Shown piece by piece: positions 14,883 to 23,219 of a DNA stretch of 24,704 nt. How positions within the stretch are numbered: the first letter of the stretch is position 1; every line of letters begins with the position of its first letter. The stretch is from contig JAEYXC010000180.1 in NCBI GenBank assembly GCA_023428655.1, positions 1 through 24,704 on the forward strand, written 5' to 3'. Source of the DNA: Bacillota bacterium. Lineage in GTDB: Bacteria; Bacillota; Clostridia; Lachnospirales; Lachnospiraceae. The position numbers and the translations under genes were made by a program. The notes below the pieces were generated by a model that was not told the DNA's origin, did no database searches, and saw only the letters and a program-made list of their open reading frames with translations.

Positions 14883-16685
14883 ATGAAGAACAAAACGAAA
14901 TATAATACCTGGCAAAATATTTGCTATATTGTTTCAATGGCTTGGGTAACCGATAGAGCAATATTTCTGTTTTTTACTATGTTTACCATTGCCTCAGGAG
15001 CTTTACCCCTGATCAATCTACTGTTTCCAAGATACATTTTACAGGAGCTGATGGTTGATCAACGATGGAGGATGCTGATTACTTTAATAGGCGCCTACTT
15101 TCTAACCAGTGCCTTGGCAGGTTTTGTGAAAGCATATATCAATCAGGCTTATTTTCCGAAGATGATACATGTCCGATTTCAGTTTATGAGAATGCATCAT
15201 AGGAAATGTATGGAGACGGATTTTAAGAATACAGAGAACCCGGATTTTTTGAATGATAAGGAGACGGCCTTTCGTTGCCTAAGTAATAATCAAAACGGAA
15301 TTGAAGGTATGTTGCATAAGCTTTTCTTCTTGGGTGGGAATATCTTCGCTATTCTAGGCTATATGACAATTATATCCATGCTCAACGGTTATATTCTGCT
15401 CTATCTGATGATCAATGTTGCGATTAGCTTTTACTTTGCTTACCGGGCAAGGAGGTTTGAGCATGATAGGAAGGATGAGATTTCGGAAAATGACCGTCGC
15501 TCCGGATACGTCTATGACCTGATGTATAACTTTGCTTATGGGAAGGAGCTTCGCATTAACAGCTTATCCGGATGGATTGCCGGGATATTTCAGAATTATA
15601 AGGGTAAAAGGTTGATAATCCACAAGAAAATAAGGTGGAAATATTTCCGTGCAGGCTTGATCGATACCGTTATGTTAATAATTCGGGAAGGTGTTATCTA
15701 CGCTTATCTGATCTATCTTATCCTTGAAGGAAGAATGAATATTCCGGAGGTTACCATGTATTTTGCCGCGATCGCAGGCTTTGCAGAGTGGATTAATCGA
15801 TTGATTGGAGATGTTGCCCACATCAGGGCGCAGAATCTGGATGTTTGTGATTACCGCAAGTTCATGGAAGAAGAGGAGGAAAGGAGCGAGGAATGTATCC
15901 CGCTGCCCAAGGGCCCCTATGAGCTTGAGTTTCGTAATGTATCCTTCCACTATCCGGGGAGCGAAATTATGATTTATAAGAAGCTGAATCTCAAGATACC
16001 TGTTGGCCAAAGGCTAGCCATTGTCGGACATAACGGTGCCGGTAAGACCACCTTTGTAAAGCTGCTATGTCGGCTCTATGATGTAACGGAAGGGGAGATA
16101 TTACTCAACGGAATTAATATAAAGAGATTTCGAAGGGAAGAGTACTTTGGCATCTTTTCCACTGTGTTCCAGGAGGTGAAGATTCTCGCATTCTCAGCCG
16201 GTGAGAACATTGCACTAGTGGAGAAGGAGAATATCGATAAAGCGTTCATGAACCAAGTCCTGGAACAGGCAGGGATAGCAGCTAAGATTGACTCCTTGGA
16301 GAAGGGTGTGGACACCAGCTTACTGAAATTCTTAGACGATGAGGGAATTGAACTATCCGGTGGTGAAAACCAGAAGATCTCCATCGCTAGAGCTCTATAC
16401 AAGAACGCTCCGATTATGGTACTGGATGAACCGACGGCTGCGCTGGATGCTCTGGCAGAATACGAAACATATCTGAACTTTAACCGAATGGTTGGTAATA
16501 AGACGGCAATCTATATCTCTCATCGTCTGGCCTCCACCTTATTCTGTGATACTATAGCGATGTTTGAGAATGGAGAAATTGTAGAGTATGGTTCCCACGA
16601 GGAGCTATTGGCAAGGAAGGGCAAATATCAGGCGATGTTCGAAACGCAAGCAAAGTATTACAAGGATGAGGAGGCTATTGCATGA
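14883..16685 (+). CDS. ABC exporter half-transporter (permease plus ATPase), subunit 1
   Basis: A 600-residue type IV exporter half: a six-helix membrane domain (about 15-330) followed by an ATPase domain. Walker A GHNGAGKTT (about 381-389), signature LSGGENQ (about 491-497), Walker B MVLDEPTAALD (about 511-521) and the switch His in SHR (about 547) are intact. There is no N-terminal C39 peptidase, so it is not a leader-cleaving peptide exporter. It begins 8 bp after the bactofilin-like gene with AGGAGG overlapping that stop region, and ends overlapping subunit 2 by 4 bp. The two would make a heterodimer. Substrate is unknown; lipid, peptide or drug are all possible. Confidence 0.9.
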   Translation: MKNKTKYNTWQNICYIVSMAWVTDRAIFLFFTMFTIASGALPLINLLFPRYILQELMVDQRWRMLITLIGAYFLTSALAGFVKAYINQAYFPKMIHVRFQFMRMHHRKCMETDFKNTENPDFLNDKETAFRCLSNNQNGIEGMLHKLFFLGGNIFAILGYMTIISMLNGYILLYLMINVAISFYFAYRARRFEHDRKDEISENDRRSGYVYDLMYNFAYGKELRINSLSGWIAGIFQNYKGKRLIIHKKIRWKYFRAGLIDTVMLIIREGVIYAYLIYLILEGRMNIPEVTMYFAAIAGFAEWINRLIGDVAHIRAQNLDVCDYRKFMEEEEERSEECIPLPKGPYELEFRNVSFHYPGSEIMIYKKLNLKIPVGQRLAIVGHNGAGKTTFVKLLCRLYDVTEGEILLNGINIKRFRREEYFGIFSTVFQEVKILAFSAGENIALVEKENIDKAFMNQVLEQAGIAAKIDSLEKGVDTSLLKFLDDEGIELSGGENQKISIARALYKNAPIMVLDEPTAALDALAEYETYLNFNRMVGNKTAIYISHRLASTLFCDTIAMFENGEIVEYGSHEELLARKGKYQAMFETQAKYYKDEEAIA

Positions 16686-18445
16686 AAAAAAATATTCGAA
16701 TAGCAATTCACTTTTTAAAGCTTGCTCAGAAAATGTCCAAAACTTATATTCCGTTGTTATACGGTTCAGCGATAATAAAGGCACTGTCACCCTTTCTGAA
16801 CATTATTATGCCGAGGTTTATCATTGATGAGCTGATGGGTGAAAAGCGTATCAATCAGCTAATTCTCTATGTAGCAATAACAATTGTCGGAAACGGTCTG
16901 TTCAACCTGTTGATTAAGCTTTTGGATACCAAGGTTGAAATCGCCAATTTCGCTATGGTAAGCAGCTTTGAGCTTCATATGGGTAAGCACATCATGAATA
17001 TGGATTATGAGAATTTGGAGGATCCCGAGATTTTAGATCAAAAGGAGAAAGCCATTTTCCCTATCAATAACCAAGGAGTGCTTTGGAGAATGTTCAGCAG
17101 TATGATTAATCTGCTTCAGAGTGCTATTACCATCATTGGATTGACTGTATTTGTAGCTACATTAAATCTATATTTGCTTATCATCATTGTAATTATTATG
17201 CTGATCAATGCATCCTTACTAAATAAACAGCAGAAATTGATCTTTGAGATGAACCAGGGATTGATTCCGCTGAACCGAAAAATCGGCTATTATATTACTC
17301 TCATTAGTGATTTTTCCTTTGCGAAGGATATGAGAATTTTTAATATGGCACCCTTTATTCTAAAGAAGGTGGATGCATACAACTTAAAATCGCTGGATCA
17401 ATTCGGAGCTTATTTTCCGAAGTATGGCAAAGCGGACGGGATATCTGCAATTAATATTCAGATCCAGATGCTGGTGGTATACACCTATATGGCATGGCAA
17501 GTTTTGAAGGGCTTCATGGGGATTGGCGAGTTTACCATGTATATTGCGGCGGTCAATAACTTCTCCACCAGTGTATTTGGCATTCTATTTCATTTTGTTG
17601 AGTTTATTCAGAATTGCAAGTATCTGGAGCAGTACCTGGAATTTGAGCAGCTACCGGTGAAGAGTAAGCCCGGCAACAGAAGGGTTGAGAGGAATAGAGG
17701 AATTGAGATTGAATTTCGTAATGTCTCCTTCCGATATCCGAGAAGCCGGGAATATACGTTGAAAAATGTATCACTCACCATAGGTCCCGGTGAAAAGCTC
17801 TCCATTGTGGGCCAGAACGGAGCCGGTAAGACAACCTTTATAAAGCTTTTGTGTAAGCTCTATGAGCCACAGGAGGGAGAAATACTAATTAATGGGGTGG
17901 ATATCAGGGAATATAGCCGGGAGGAATACAATGATCTCTTGTCCGTTGTTTTTCAAGATTTTAAGCTGTTCTCCTTCTCCGTAAGGGAAAATATCTCCTT
18001 CCATCATAGGATGAATGAAAAAAGACTCTACCATGCGCTGGAGAAGGCTGGTTTAAAGGAGAGAATTGACAAGCTATGTCAAGGAATTGAGACCTCAATC
18101 TATAAAAACTTTGATAAAGAGGGAGTGGAGCTTTCCGGGGGTGAGAACCAAAAGCTAGCGATTGCCAGGGCGGTATATAAGGATGCACCGATTGTGGTGC
18201 TGGATGAGCCGACGGCAGCGCTAGATCCTTATGCTGAGTACGAAATATATTCGAAGTTCCATGAGCTGACGAATAATAAAACAGCGATATATATATCCCA
18301 TCGCTTATCCTCCTGTCGTTTCTGCGATCGAATCGCGGTATTTGATCATGGTGAGCTGGTTGAATATGGGACTCACAAGGAGCTGGAAAATCAGAGAGGA
18401 CTATATAGCCAGATGTGGAACGCGCAAGCGAAATATTATGCCTAA
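16682..18445 (+). CDS. ABC exporter half-transporter (permease plus ATPase), subunit 2
   Basis: A 587-residue partner of the preceding gene with the same plan: membrane domain about 20-320, ATPase from about 345. Walker A GQNGAGKTT (about 377-385), signature LSGGENQ (about 484-490), Walker B VVLDEPTAALD (about 505-515) and SHR (about 540) are complete, so unlike many heterodimeric exporters neither ATP site shows an obvious degenerate catalytic residue. The ATG lies in the ATGA overlap with subunit 1. It is the last gene of the operon; no clear terminator follows, only an AT-rich hairpin 115 bp downstream. Confidence 0.9.
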   Translation: MKKNIRIAIHFLKLAQKMSKTYIPLLYGSAIIKALSPFLNIIMPRFIIDELMGEKRINQLILYVAITIVGNGLFNLLIKLLDTKVEIANFAMVSSFELHMGKHIMNMDYENLEDPEILDQKEKAIFPINNQGVLWRMFSSMINLLQSAITIIGLTVFVATLNLYLLIIIVIIMLINASLLNKQQKLIFEMNQGLIPLNRKIGYYITLISDFSFAKDMRIFNMAPFILKKVDAYNLKSLDQFGAYFPKYGKADGISAINIQIQMLVVYTYMAWQVLKGFMGIGEFTMYIAAVNNFSTSVFGILFHFVEFIQNCKYLEQYLEFEQLPVKSKPGNRRVERNRGIEIEFRNVSFRYPRSREYTLKNVSLTIGPGEKLSIVGQNGAGKTTFIKLLCKLYEPQEGEILINGVDIREYSREEYNDLLSVVFQDFKLFSFSVRENISFHHRMNEKRLYHALEKAGLKERIDKLCQGIETSIYKNFDKEGVELSGGENQKLAIARAVYKDAPIVVLDEPTAALDPYAEYEIYSKFHELTNNKTAIYISHRLSSCRFCDRIAVFDHGELVEYGTHKELENQRGLYSQMWNAQAKYYA

Positions 18446-18559
18446 GTAGTTTTGGTACCCTGTTTCTATTTTTTGACGAAAATAATATGTGAATCCTTTG
18501 TCTTAGTACTTTAGATTCTTAACCTTATTAACCATGTTAGCTGTGCCCGAATATCAGAT

Positions 18560-18613
18560 AATATCCAGCATATTTAACTTATTTGTTAAAAATAAGATTA
18601 AATATGGGGTATT
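18560..18613. repeat. AT-rich inverted repeat in the intergenic region 18446-18753
   Basis: CATATTTAACTTATTT (18569-18584) pairs with AAATAAGATTAAATATG (18590-18606) with one bulged A and a GTTAA loop; AATA and TATT extend the stem to 18560-18613. No T-run follows on the plus strand, so it is a poor terminator. Otherwise the 308-bp gap holds only the promoter at 18636-18663. Confidence 0.55.
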
Positions 18614-18635
18614 ATTTGAATTCAATACTATACAA

Positions 18636-18663
18636 TTGGTGAAAAATCTGGCATACTTATAAA
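18636..18663 (+). promoter_or_regulatory. Promoter of the VirB4-like ATPase gene
   Basis: TTGGTG (18636-18641), 16-bp spacer, TATAAA (18658-18663). A short inverted repeat TACCAT/ATGGTA (about 18670-18693) lies just downstream and could be an operator. The start codon follows at 18754 with AGGAGG. Confidence 0.5.
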
Positions 18664-18753
18664 TGTAATACCATTTGTTGGGATATATGGTAAAATTGAG
18701 AGTATTATCAAGATGGTTAGGAAAGGAAGATAAATAATTAAGGAGGAACAGTT

Positions 18754-19848
18754 ATGGCAGTACAAATTTATCAACAGCGTAGAGATATGATTAACGGAGG
18801 CAGTGGTTTCTATTTTGGGCCTGCCGGTACCGGCAAGACCTATGCCTTAAAGCTTGAAATTGAGCACGTTCTTGAGAATACAGAGGGGACTGTATTTGTC
18901 ATTAGCAAGCATAATGAGTTTAATGAATTGGTTGAAAAATATGATGGAATAGTGATTGATCCGACGATCCAACCTTTGAATCCATTGATTATTCAGGATG
19001 CCGGAGAGATGAGTGAGCGAGATGTTGTATTTTTAAGTAAAGTCAAGTTCAGCCTAGCTAGATTACTGATTGAAACGAAGCTTCCAAAGCTGACGAATTT
19101 GCAGAAATATCTGATTGAACAGGTAATGTTAAAGCAAAGTCTTGATTGTGGAGAATTGGATTGGAATCACTTTGCACTTGCCTTCAATAATATGATAGAG
19201 TCCTATGCAAGTAAGAAGATTGCTAAGAAGCTGGAGGATGTAAAAGCTAGTCTAGGTAAAATAGCAGTGGAGCTGAATCTGGAGCCTATTAATACAGACA
19301 ATTTATTATTAAAGGATACCTTCCTTGAGGAATTAAAGGAGTTGGCGACGGCTGTTACTGAGTTAAATCAATTAGCGGAGGGTAAGGAGCAGATTAATAT
19401 CGGTAGCCACCGACTGGTTATTTATGATATCACTCATGCAGCGAAAGCCGATGCGGATAAGTTTTGTCTCATGGCGATTGAGGATGTTTGGACACGACTC
19501 AATGGTGTAGCTCCGATTACCGGGGCAAGACTTCTGATCGATGATGCGGATACGCTCTTCATGCGTTATGATAAATACATGGCAATGATGTATAAGTTAT
19601 CGAAAGCCCAGGGATTTGTCATAACAGCAGCAATTGAAGAAACAGTAGCCTTTTTGGCAAAGCGCCTGAGCTTCCGCAAAATAACCGGCTATTTTGAGAT
19701 CTTCGGTCATTCCATGGATCATATTGAGGTTCTCAAGCCTCTCTTTAGTTTGAGCCCGGAGGATATTGACTGGTTGGCTAAGGCCCCGAAGGGACAGAAG
19801 CTGGTATTATGCGGCGGTAACCGTTTCCTTGTAAAGGCAATCAAGTAA
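18754..19848 (+). CDS. Solitary VirB4/HerA-like P-loop ATPase
   Basis: A 364-residue cytoplasmic protein. Walker A GPAGTGKTY spans residues 22-30 and is followed by an IDP...NPL stretch near 70-80, as in VirB4/TraE-type ATPases that begin the second half of the nucleotide domain with VIDPEGEY...INPL. A Walker B-like LLIDDADTLF lies near 260-269, with Asp where these enzymes usually have Glu. The end (LSPEDIDWLAKAPKGQKLVL, then CGGNRFLVKAI) resembles the VirB4 C-terminal signature. Only the motor domain is present. No conjugation, relaxase or pilus genes are nearby. I infer a domesticated or specialised relative; its partner and function are unknown. Confidence 0.65.
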   Translation: MAVQIYQQRRDMINGGSGFYFGPAGTGKTYALKLEIEHVLENTEGTVFVISKHNEFNELVEKYDGIVIDPTIQPLNPLIIQDAGEMSERDVVFLSKVKFSLARLLIETKLPKLTNLQKYLIEQVMLKQSLDCGELDWNHFALAFNNMIESYASKKIAKKLEDVKASLGKIAVELNLEPINTDNLLLKDTFLEELKELATAVTELNQLAEGKEQINIGSHRLVIYDITHAAKADADKFCLMAIEDVWTRLNGVAPITGARLLIDDADTLFMRYDKYMAMMYKLSKAQGFVITAAIEETVAFLAKRLSFRKITGYFEIFGHSMDHIEVLKPLFSLSPEDIDWLAKAPKGQKLVLCGGNRFLVKAIK

Positions 19849-19894
19849 ATAGTACATAGATGATTGGGTTAGCTTAGAATAATCCATAAAGATA

Positions 19895-19929
19895 AAAATG
19901 CTCCCATGATTATTCGTGCGGAGCATTTT
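19895..19929 (+). terminator. Intrinsic terminator after the ATPase gene
   Basis: AAAATGCTCC (19895-19904) pairs perfectly with GGAGCATTTT (19920-19929); CATGA and TCGTG inside extend the helix. The T-run is short (four Ts then AT). It separates the ATPase gene from the ASCH gene, whose start follows 25 bases later. Confidence 0.65.
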
Positions 19930-19954
19930 ATGATTGGAAAGGAAGGAGTTCACA

Positions 19955-20407
19955 ATGAACGTAGTAGATGCATTTTGGCAAAGATTTTTGGAGAAGAAGC
20001 AATTAAGTCAGGATACAAGGTACCTAGAGGCCTTTCATTTTGAAATGACGAAGGAGGGGGCCAATTACTTATTAGAGCTGGTTTTGTCCGGTCAGAAGAG
20101 GGCAACCTCAAGCAGCCTTCTTGTTTGGGATATGGAAGGAAAAAAGCCACAAATCGGTGATTATAGTATTGTCACTGATTGGGATGGAAATCCCAGGTGT
20201 GTAATCCGAACCGTTCAGGTTACTGAATTGCCATTCAATGAGATGACATATGATATCTGTAAAAGAGAAGGAGAAGACCAATGCTTAGAGACTTGGCAGC
20301 AGAAGCACAGGACCTTTTTTGATATGGATGGAAAGGAATTTGGTTATGGCTTTACAGAGGATATGATGGTACTGTTTGAGGATTTTGAAGTGGTATACAT
20401 TGAATAA
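19955..20407 (+). CDS. ASCH domain-containing protein
   Basis: A 150-residue soluble protein of the ASCH (PUA-like beta-barrel) superfamily. The conserved block runs from about residue 33: ANYLLELVLSGQKRATSS then PQIGDYSIVTDWDGNPRCVI and TELPFNEM, and ends with FTEDMMVLFEDFEVVY. Members are thought to bind RNA or modified nucleotides, and the small YqfB group hydrolyses N4-acetylcytidine; this longer group is uncharacterised to my knowledge. ATG 19955 has AAGGAG six bases upstream and is preferred to a TTG at 19934. It is a single gene just after a terminator; how it is transcribed is unclear, since no promoter is seen between the hairpin and the gene. Confidence 0.82.
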   Translation: MNVVDAFWQRFLEKKQLSQDTRYLEAFHFEMTKEGANYLLELVLSGQKRATSSSLLVWDMEGKKPQIGDYSIVTDWDGNPRCVIRTVQVTELPFNEMTYDICKREGEDQCLETWQQKHRTFFDMDGKEFGYGFTEDMMVLFEDFEVVYIE

Positions 20408-20768
20408 AGGAGGATTATTAAATAACTCTTATAAGGCTCTAATACGGAGTAAATTAACAATATCGCTTCGACAATAGGGACAGGTTCCTTTCTCATTGTT
20501 TAAGAGGAAGAAATTCTAGAGGGTAATCGCTGTAACCTATTTCACGATTTCATCTAGGCACCCTATTCAAGCATTTTTTATTCTCCCTTTTTCATAATAA
20601 TTTGGGAATAAACCATACATATGTACTATAGTTTATAGATTGACACTAAATGCAATTGATTAGGAAAATATGATGTGATAATCTATAGATATGAAAGATA
20701 GTCATTTTTTTGACATTATGGTAATAATCCGAAGTACATTATAATATTAACAGGAAACGTGGGATAAT
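20408..20768. promoter_or_regulatory. Intergenic control region of the tandem HTH regulators
   Basis: No gene is seen in these 361 bp. Candidate control elements are TATAGATT (20634-20641) and AATCTATA (20680-20687), a perfect 8-bp inverted repeat 38 bp apart; TTGACA at 20640-20645 with no good -10 at 17 bp; and, nearer the gene, TTGACA at 20710-20715 followed by TATAAT at 20740-20745 (24-bp spacing, so probably only the -10 is used, or TACATT at 19 bp). Poor promoter spacing would fit activator-dependent expression. A short stem ACAAT...ATTGT near 20472-20500 is also present. Confidence 0.4.
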
Positions 20769-21722
20769 ATGGGGAATAATTATGATTTAGCGAATAATCA
20801 AATCGGAGCAGCAATTCAATATTTTCGCGAATCCTATGGGATTACGCAAGGTAAGCTATGCAAGGGATTATGTTCCGTAGCTACGTTGTCGCGGATCGAA
20901 GCGGGAGAACGTGACGTGGATTCCTTATTGCTGGAAACCCTATTGGAACGTCTGGGAAAAATGCCGAACCAGTTTGAATTAATACTGACGGATTTTGATT
21001 ATTTAGTTTATCAAAATAGAGTAAACATTAAGAACCTGATTCAGGATGAGAATTGGGAGAAGGCATATGAGCTTCTTCAGGAATATGAGAAGCTAACGGC
21101 GTCTAAGGGAAATGCTCACATGCAATTTGTGGCTTATTGCAGGGCATTATTAAATGAAGCTCAGGGAGGTGCTGTTGAGGATACAATTAAGCTGCTAATG
21201 GAAGCGATATCCTATACAGTACCGGATTTTAAGACCTATAAGATTAAAGACTATTATCTAAGCAGCAATGAGCTTGGTATTATTATCGATATCGTACAAC
21301 GAATGATTCTGGCAGAGCTTGTTGACAATGCGAAGGATGTTCTGGAGCAGGTGATTGAATATTTAGAGCCCTTGGCATTAACAGAGGATACCATACAAAC
21401 CTATACAAAGGTATCGGTAATTGCATGTAAGCTATATTTGTGTGAAAACAACTTCATGAAGACAATAGAGATGTGTGACAAAGCATTAGAAAAAAGCAAA
21501 GGAAGCCGTAGGATGGATCATCTTGGTGATCTATATCATATCAAAGCAAAAACTACGGAAGAAATATTGAAGCAACAGCGAAAATGGGCTTCATCAAACA
21601 AAGAATGCATTCGGTATTATCTGCAGGCGTATCATATATTTCACTTTTTGGAGGAATATGCAGAAGCGGATTCCATTAAGAAGCAGCTTGAGGAGGTATA
21701 TAAATGGGTAGATATCGATTAG
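20769..21722 (+). CDS. RRNPP-like HTH regulator with helical-repeat sensor domain, copy 1
   Basis: A 317-residue cytoplasmic protein. Residues about 10-65 form an XRE-type helix-turn-helix (YGITQGKLCKGLCSVATLSR, then IEAGERDVD). The remaining 250 residues are all-helical, with TPR-like pairs (for example NWEKAYELLQEYEKL near 95-109 and NNFMKTIEMCDKALEKS near 233-249). This layout is that of RRNPP regulators (Rap, Rgg, NprR, PlcR, PrgX), whose repeats bind short re-imported peptides. The next gene is a paralogue overlapping by 19 bp, so the two are co-transcribed. A secreted repeat-peptide gene follows on the other strand, making it a candidate receptor. The ligand is not shown by sequence. 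Confidence 0.8.
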   Translation: MGNNYDLANNQIGAAIQYFRESYGITQGKLCKGLCSVATLSRIEAGERDVDSLLLETLLERLGKMPNQFELILTDFDYLVYQNRVNIKNLIQDENWEKAYELLQEYEKLTASKGNAHMQFVAYCRALLNEAQGGAVEDTIKLLMEAISYTVPDFKTYKIKDYYLSSNELGIIIDIVQRMILAELVDNAKDVLEQVIEYLEPLALTEDTIQTYTKVSVIACKLYLCENNFMKTIEMCDKALEKSKGSRRMDHLGDLYHIKAKTTEEILKQQRKWASSNKECIRYYLQAYHIFHFLEEYAEADSIKKQLEEVYKWVDID

Positions 21723-22651
21723 GTGATATTGTTCGTATGACAAGGAAATCCTTGTCTATTACACAGGAACAATTATGTGACGAAATCTGCTCAGTCGAAA
21801 CTCTCTCAAGAATTGAGAATGGAAGTCAGAATCCAAGCAGAGATGTCTACGAATTGCTGATGGAGCGTATGGGACGAATTCGTGACAGAGCATATTCGCT
21901 GCTCTCTGTGTCTGATTTGAAGGTTCTGGAGCAGATTAAATTATTTGAGGATTATATCAGGTTGTTTGAATTTGATAAAGCGGACCATGTTCTTAAAGAG
22001 ATTAAGAAAATAGCAGGGGGCTCTTTGTTGGATCAACAGTTTACCATTCGAGCGGATACAATTGCCAATTATTACCTTAAGCGTATCAGTGCAGAGGAAT
22101 GTCTGGAGGGTTTCCAGAAGGCAATTCAATTGACCATACCAAAGTATGGGAGTATTTCATTGACAAATTGGCCCTTAAGCTACAATGAGGCTTTGTTGCT
22201 GATTAACATATCTAATGCTTATTCTGAAAAAGGTGATTATGAAAAAGCAATAGAGGTTATCAAGGAAGTATATTTAGCTATGAAACAAAGCTATGTTGAA
22301 GAACAACAGAGAGTATTGTTGCAGGTGATTATTGCCAATAATCTCTCTAAGTGGTACGGCTTAACCGGACACCATCATGAAGCAATTGAAATAGCAAATG
22401 AAGGGATACAAATATGTAAAAAAAGTAAATTAGGAAATGCACTACCAAATCTCTTGTATGGAGTTGCATGGAACAAAGAACAATTGATTAATATGGGCAA
22501 ATTATCATCTGACATAAAACGAGAATGCTTAAGTTATTTTAAGCAGGCTTTCTATATTGCATCAGTAATGCGGTTAACAGTAATAAAGCAACTAATCAAA
22601 GAGCATATATTGACCCACTATAATGTATTATTGGAGGTAAATGAGGACTAA
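21704..22651 (+). CDS. RRNPP-like HTH regulator with helical-repeat sensor domain, copy 2
   Basis: A 315-residue paralogue of the preceding protein. The HTH (about 5-60) reads SLSITQEQLCDEICSVETLS then RIENGSQNPS, sharing the ITQ..LC...CSV.TLSRIE.G core. TPR-like helices follow (KGDYEKAIEVIKEVYLAM near 177-194; HHEAIEIANEGIQICKKS near 224-241). Its GGAGG site and start lie inside the end of copy 1. Its TAA stop overlaps by 4 bp the TAG stop of the convergent repeat-peptide gene, so the two transcripts must run into each other or end within the opposite gene. By position it is the best candidate receptor for that peptide. Confidence 0.8.
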   Translation: MGRYRLGDIVRMTRKSLSITQEQLCDEICSVETLSRIENGSQNPSRDVYELLMERMGRIRDRAYSLLSVSDLKVLEQIKLFEDYIRLFEFDKADHVLKEIKKIAGGSLLDQQFTIRADTIANYYLKRISAEECLEGFQKAIQLTIPKYGSISLTNWPLSYNEALLLINISNAYSEKGDYEKAIEVIKEVYLAMKQSYVEEQQRVLLQVIIANNLSKWYGLTGHHHEAIEIANEGIQICKKSKLGNALPNLLYGVAWNKEQLINMGKLSSDIKRECLSYFKQAFYIASVMRLTVIKQLIKEHILTHYNVLLEVNED

Positions 22652-23166
22652 GCCGTAATAATAGCAGGAAGATCGCTAGCAGTAATAATGGCAGGAAGAT
22701 CACTAGCGGTAATAATGGCAGGAAGATCACTAGCGGTAATAATGGCAGGAAGATCACTAGCTGTAATAATGGCAGGTAGATCACTAGCGGTAATAATTGC
22801 AGGAAGATCACTAGCAGTAATAATGGCCGGAAGATCACTAGCGGTAATAATGGCAGGAAGATCACTAGCGGTAATGATCGCTGGAAGATCACTAGCAGTA
22901 ATAATGGCAGGAAGATCACTAGCGGTAATGATCGCTGGAAGATCACTAGCGGTAATAATGGCAGGAAGATCACTGGCAGAAATGATAGCGGGAGCATCAC
23001 TGGCTGAGATAATAGCGGGCATATCACTAGCGGTAATAATAGCAGGAAGATCACTTGCTAAGGTTTGTCCAGCAGTTTCGTTCGCATGTGATTCACCAAA
23101 TATAAGTATTAAGCTTGCAAGTACCAGTACCATAGAGAGAGAGATAATTCTTTTTTTGTTTTTCAT
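22648..23166 (-). CDS. Secreted multi-copy peptide precursor: signal peptide plus 15 nonapeptide repeats
   Basis: A 172-residue protein. Residues 1-28 are a classical signal peptide: MKNKKR, hydrophobic core LSMVLVLASLILIF, and a likely signal peptidase I site after SHA (28). Residues 29-37 (NETAGQTLA) lead into exactly 15 nonapeptides to the last residue: one SDLPAIITA, then SDMPAIISA and SDAPAIISA, then twelve identical SDLPAIITA. Nothing else follows. AGGAGG lies 8 bases before the ATG. I know no named family. Processing at each unit would release many copies of one hydrophobic peptide, as in yeast alpha-factor precursors, and the adjacent RRNPP-like regulators suggest a signalling role. 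A secreted structural, antimicrobial or self-assembling protein is the alternative. Confidence 0.75.
   Translation of the reverse strand: MKNKKRIISLSMVLVLASLILIFGESHANETAGQTLASDLPAIITASDMPAIISASDAPAIISASDLPAIITASDLPAIITASDLPAIITASDLPAIITASDLPAIITASDLPAIITASDLPAIITASDLPAIITASDLPAIITASDLPAIITASDLPAIITASDLPAIITA
22651..23055 (-). repeat. Fifteen 27-bp tandem repeats
   Basis: Fifteen head-to-tail units without spacers, plus-strand form GGTAATAATGGCAGGAAGAT followed by CACTAGC. Units differ mostly at silent positions. Units carrying GGTAATGATCGCTGG occur twice, at about 22870-22896 and 22924-22950, each next to a standard unit, which suggests duplication of a 54-bp two-unit block. The two degenerate units lie nearest the signal peptide. 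Copy number is likely to vary between strains. Confidence 0.95.
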
Positions 23167-23219
23167 TTTTAAATCCTCCTAATTTTTATTGTTTTAATAT
23201 GGGAAATAGCTTGTTTTTG

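Noticed and set aside
18754..20407. Integrative conjugative element
   Set aside because: Apart from the VirB4-like ATPase there is no relaxase, coupling protein, integrase or attachment site in the window.
20472..20500. Insertion-sequence remnant (GGGACAGGTTCC-like stem)
   Set aside because: The motif is short and no transposase fragment or flanking repeat was found.
22651..23055. CRISPR-like array
   Set aside because: The 27-bp units are contiguous with no spacers and encode a regular peptide.
22688..23182. Plus-strand open frame encoding repeated MAGRSLAVI units, and a second minus-strand frame of Leu/Pro-rich repeats
   Set aside because: A 27-bp repeat keeps other frames open by chance. 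Only the 22648-23166 minus frame has a ribosome binding site, a signal peptide and ends in phase with the array.
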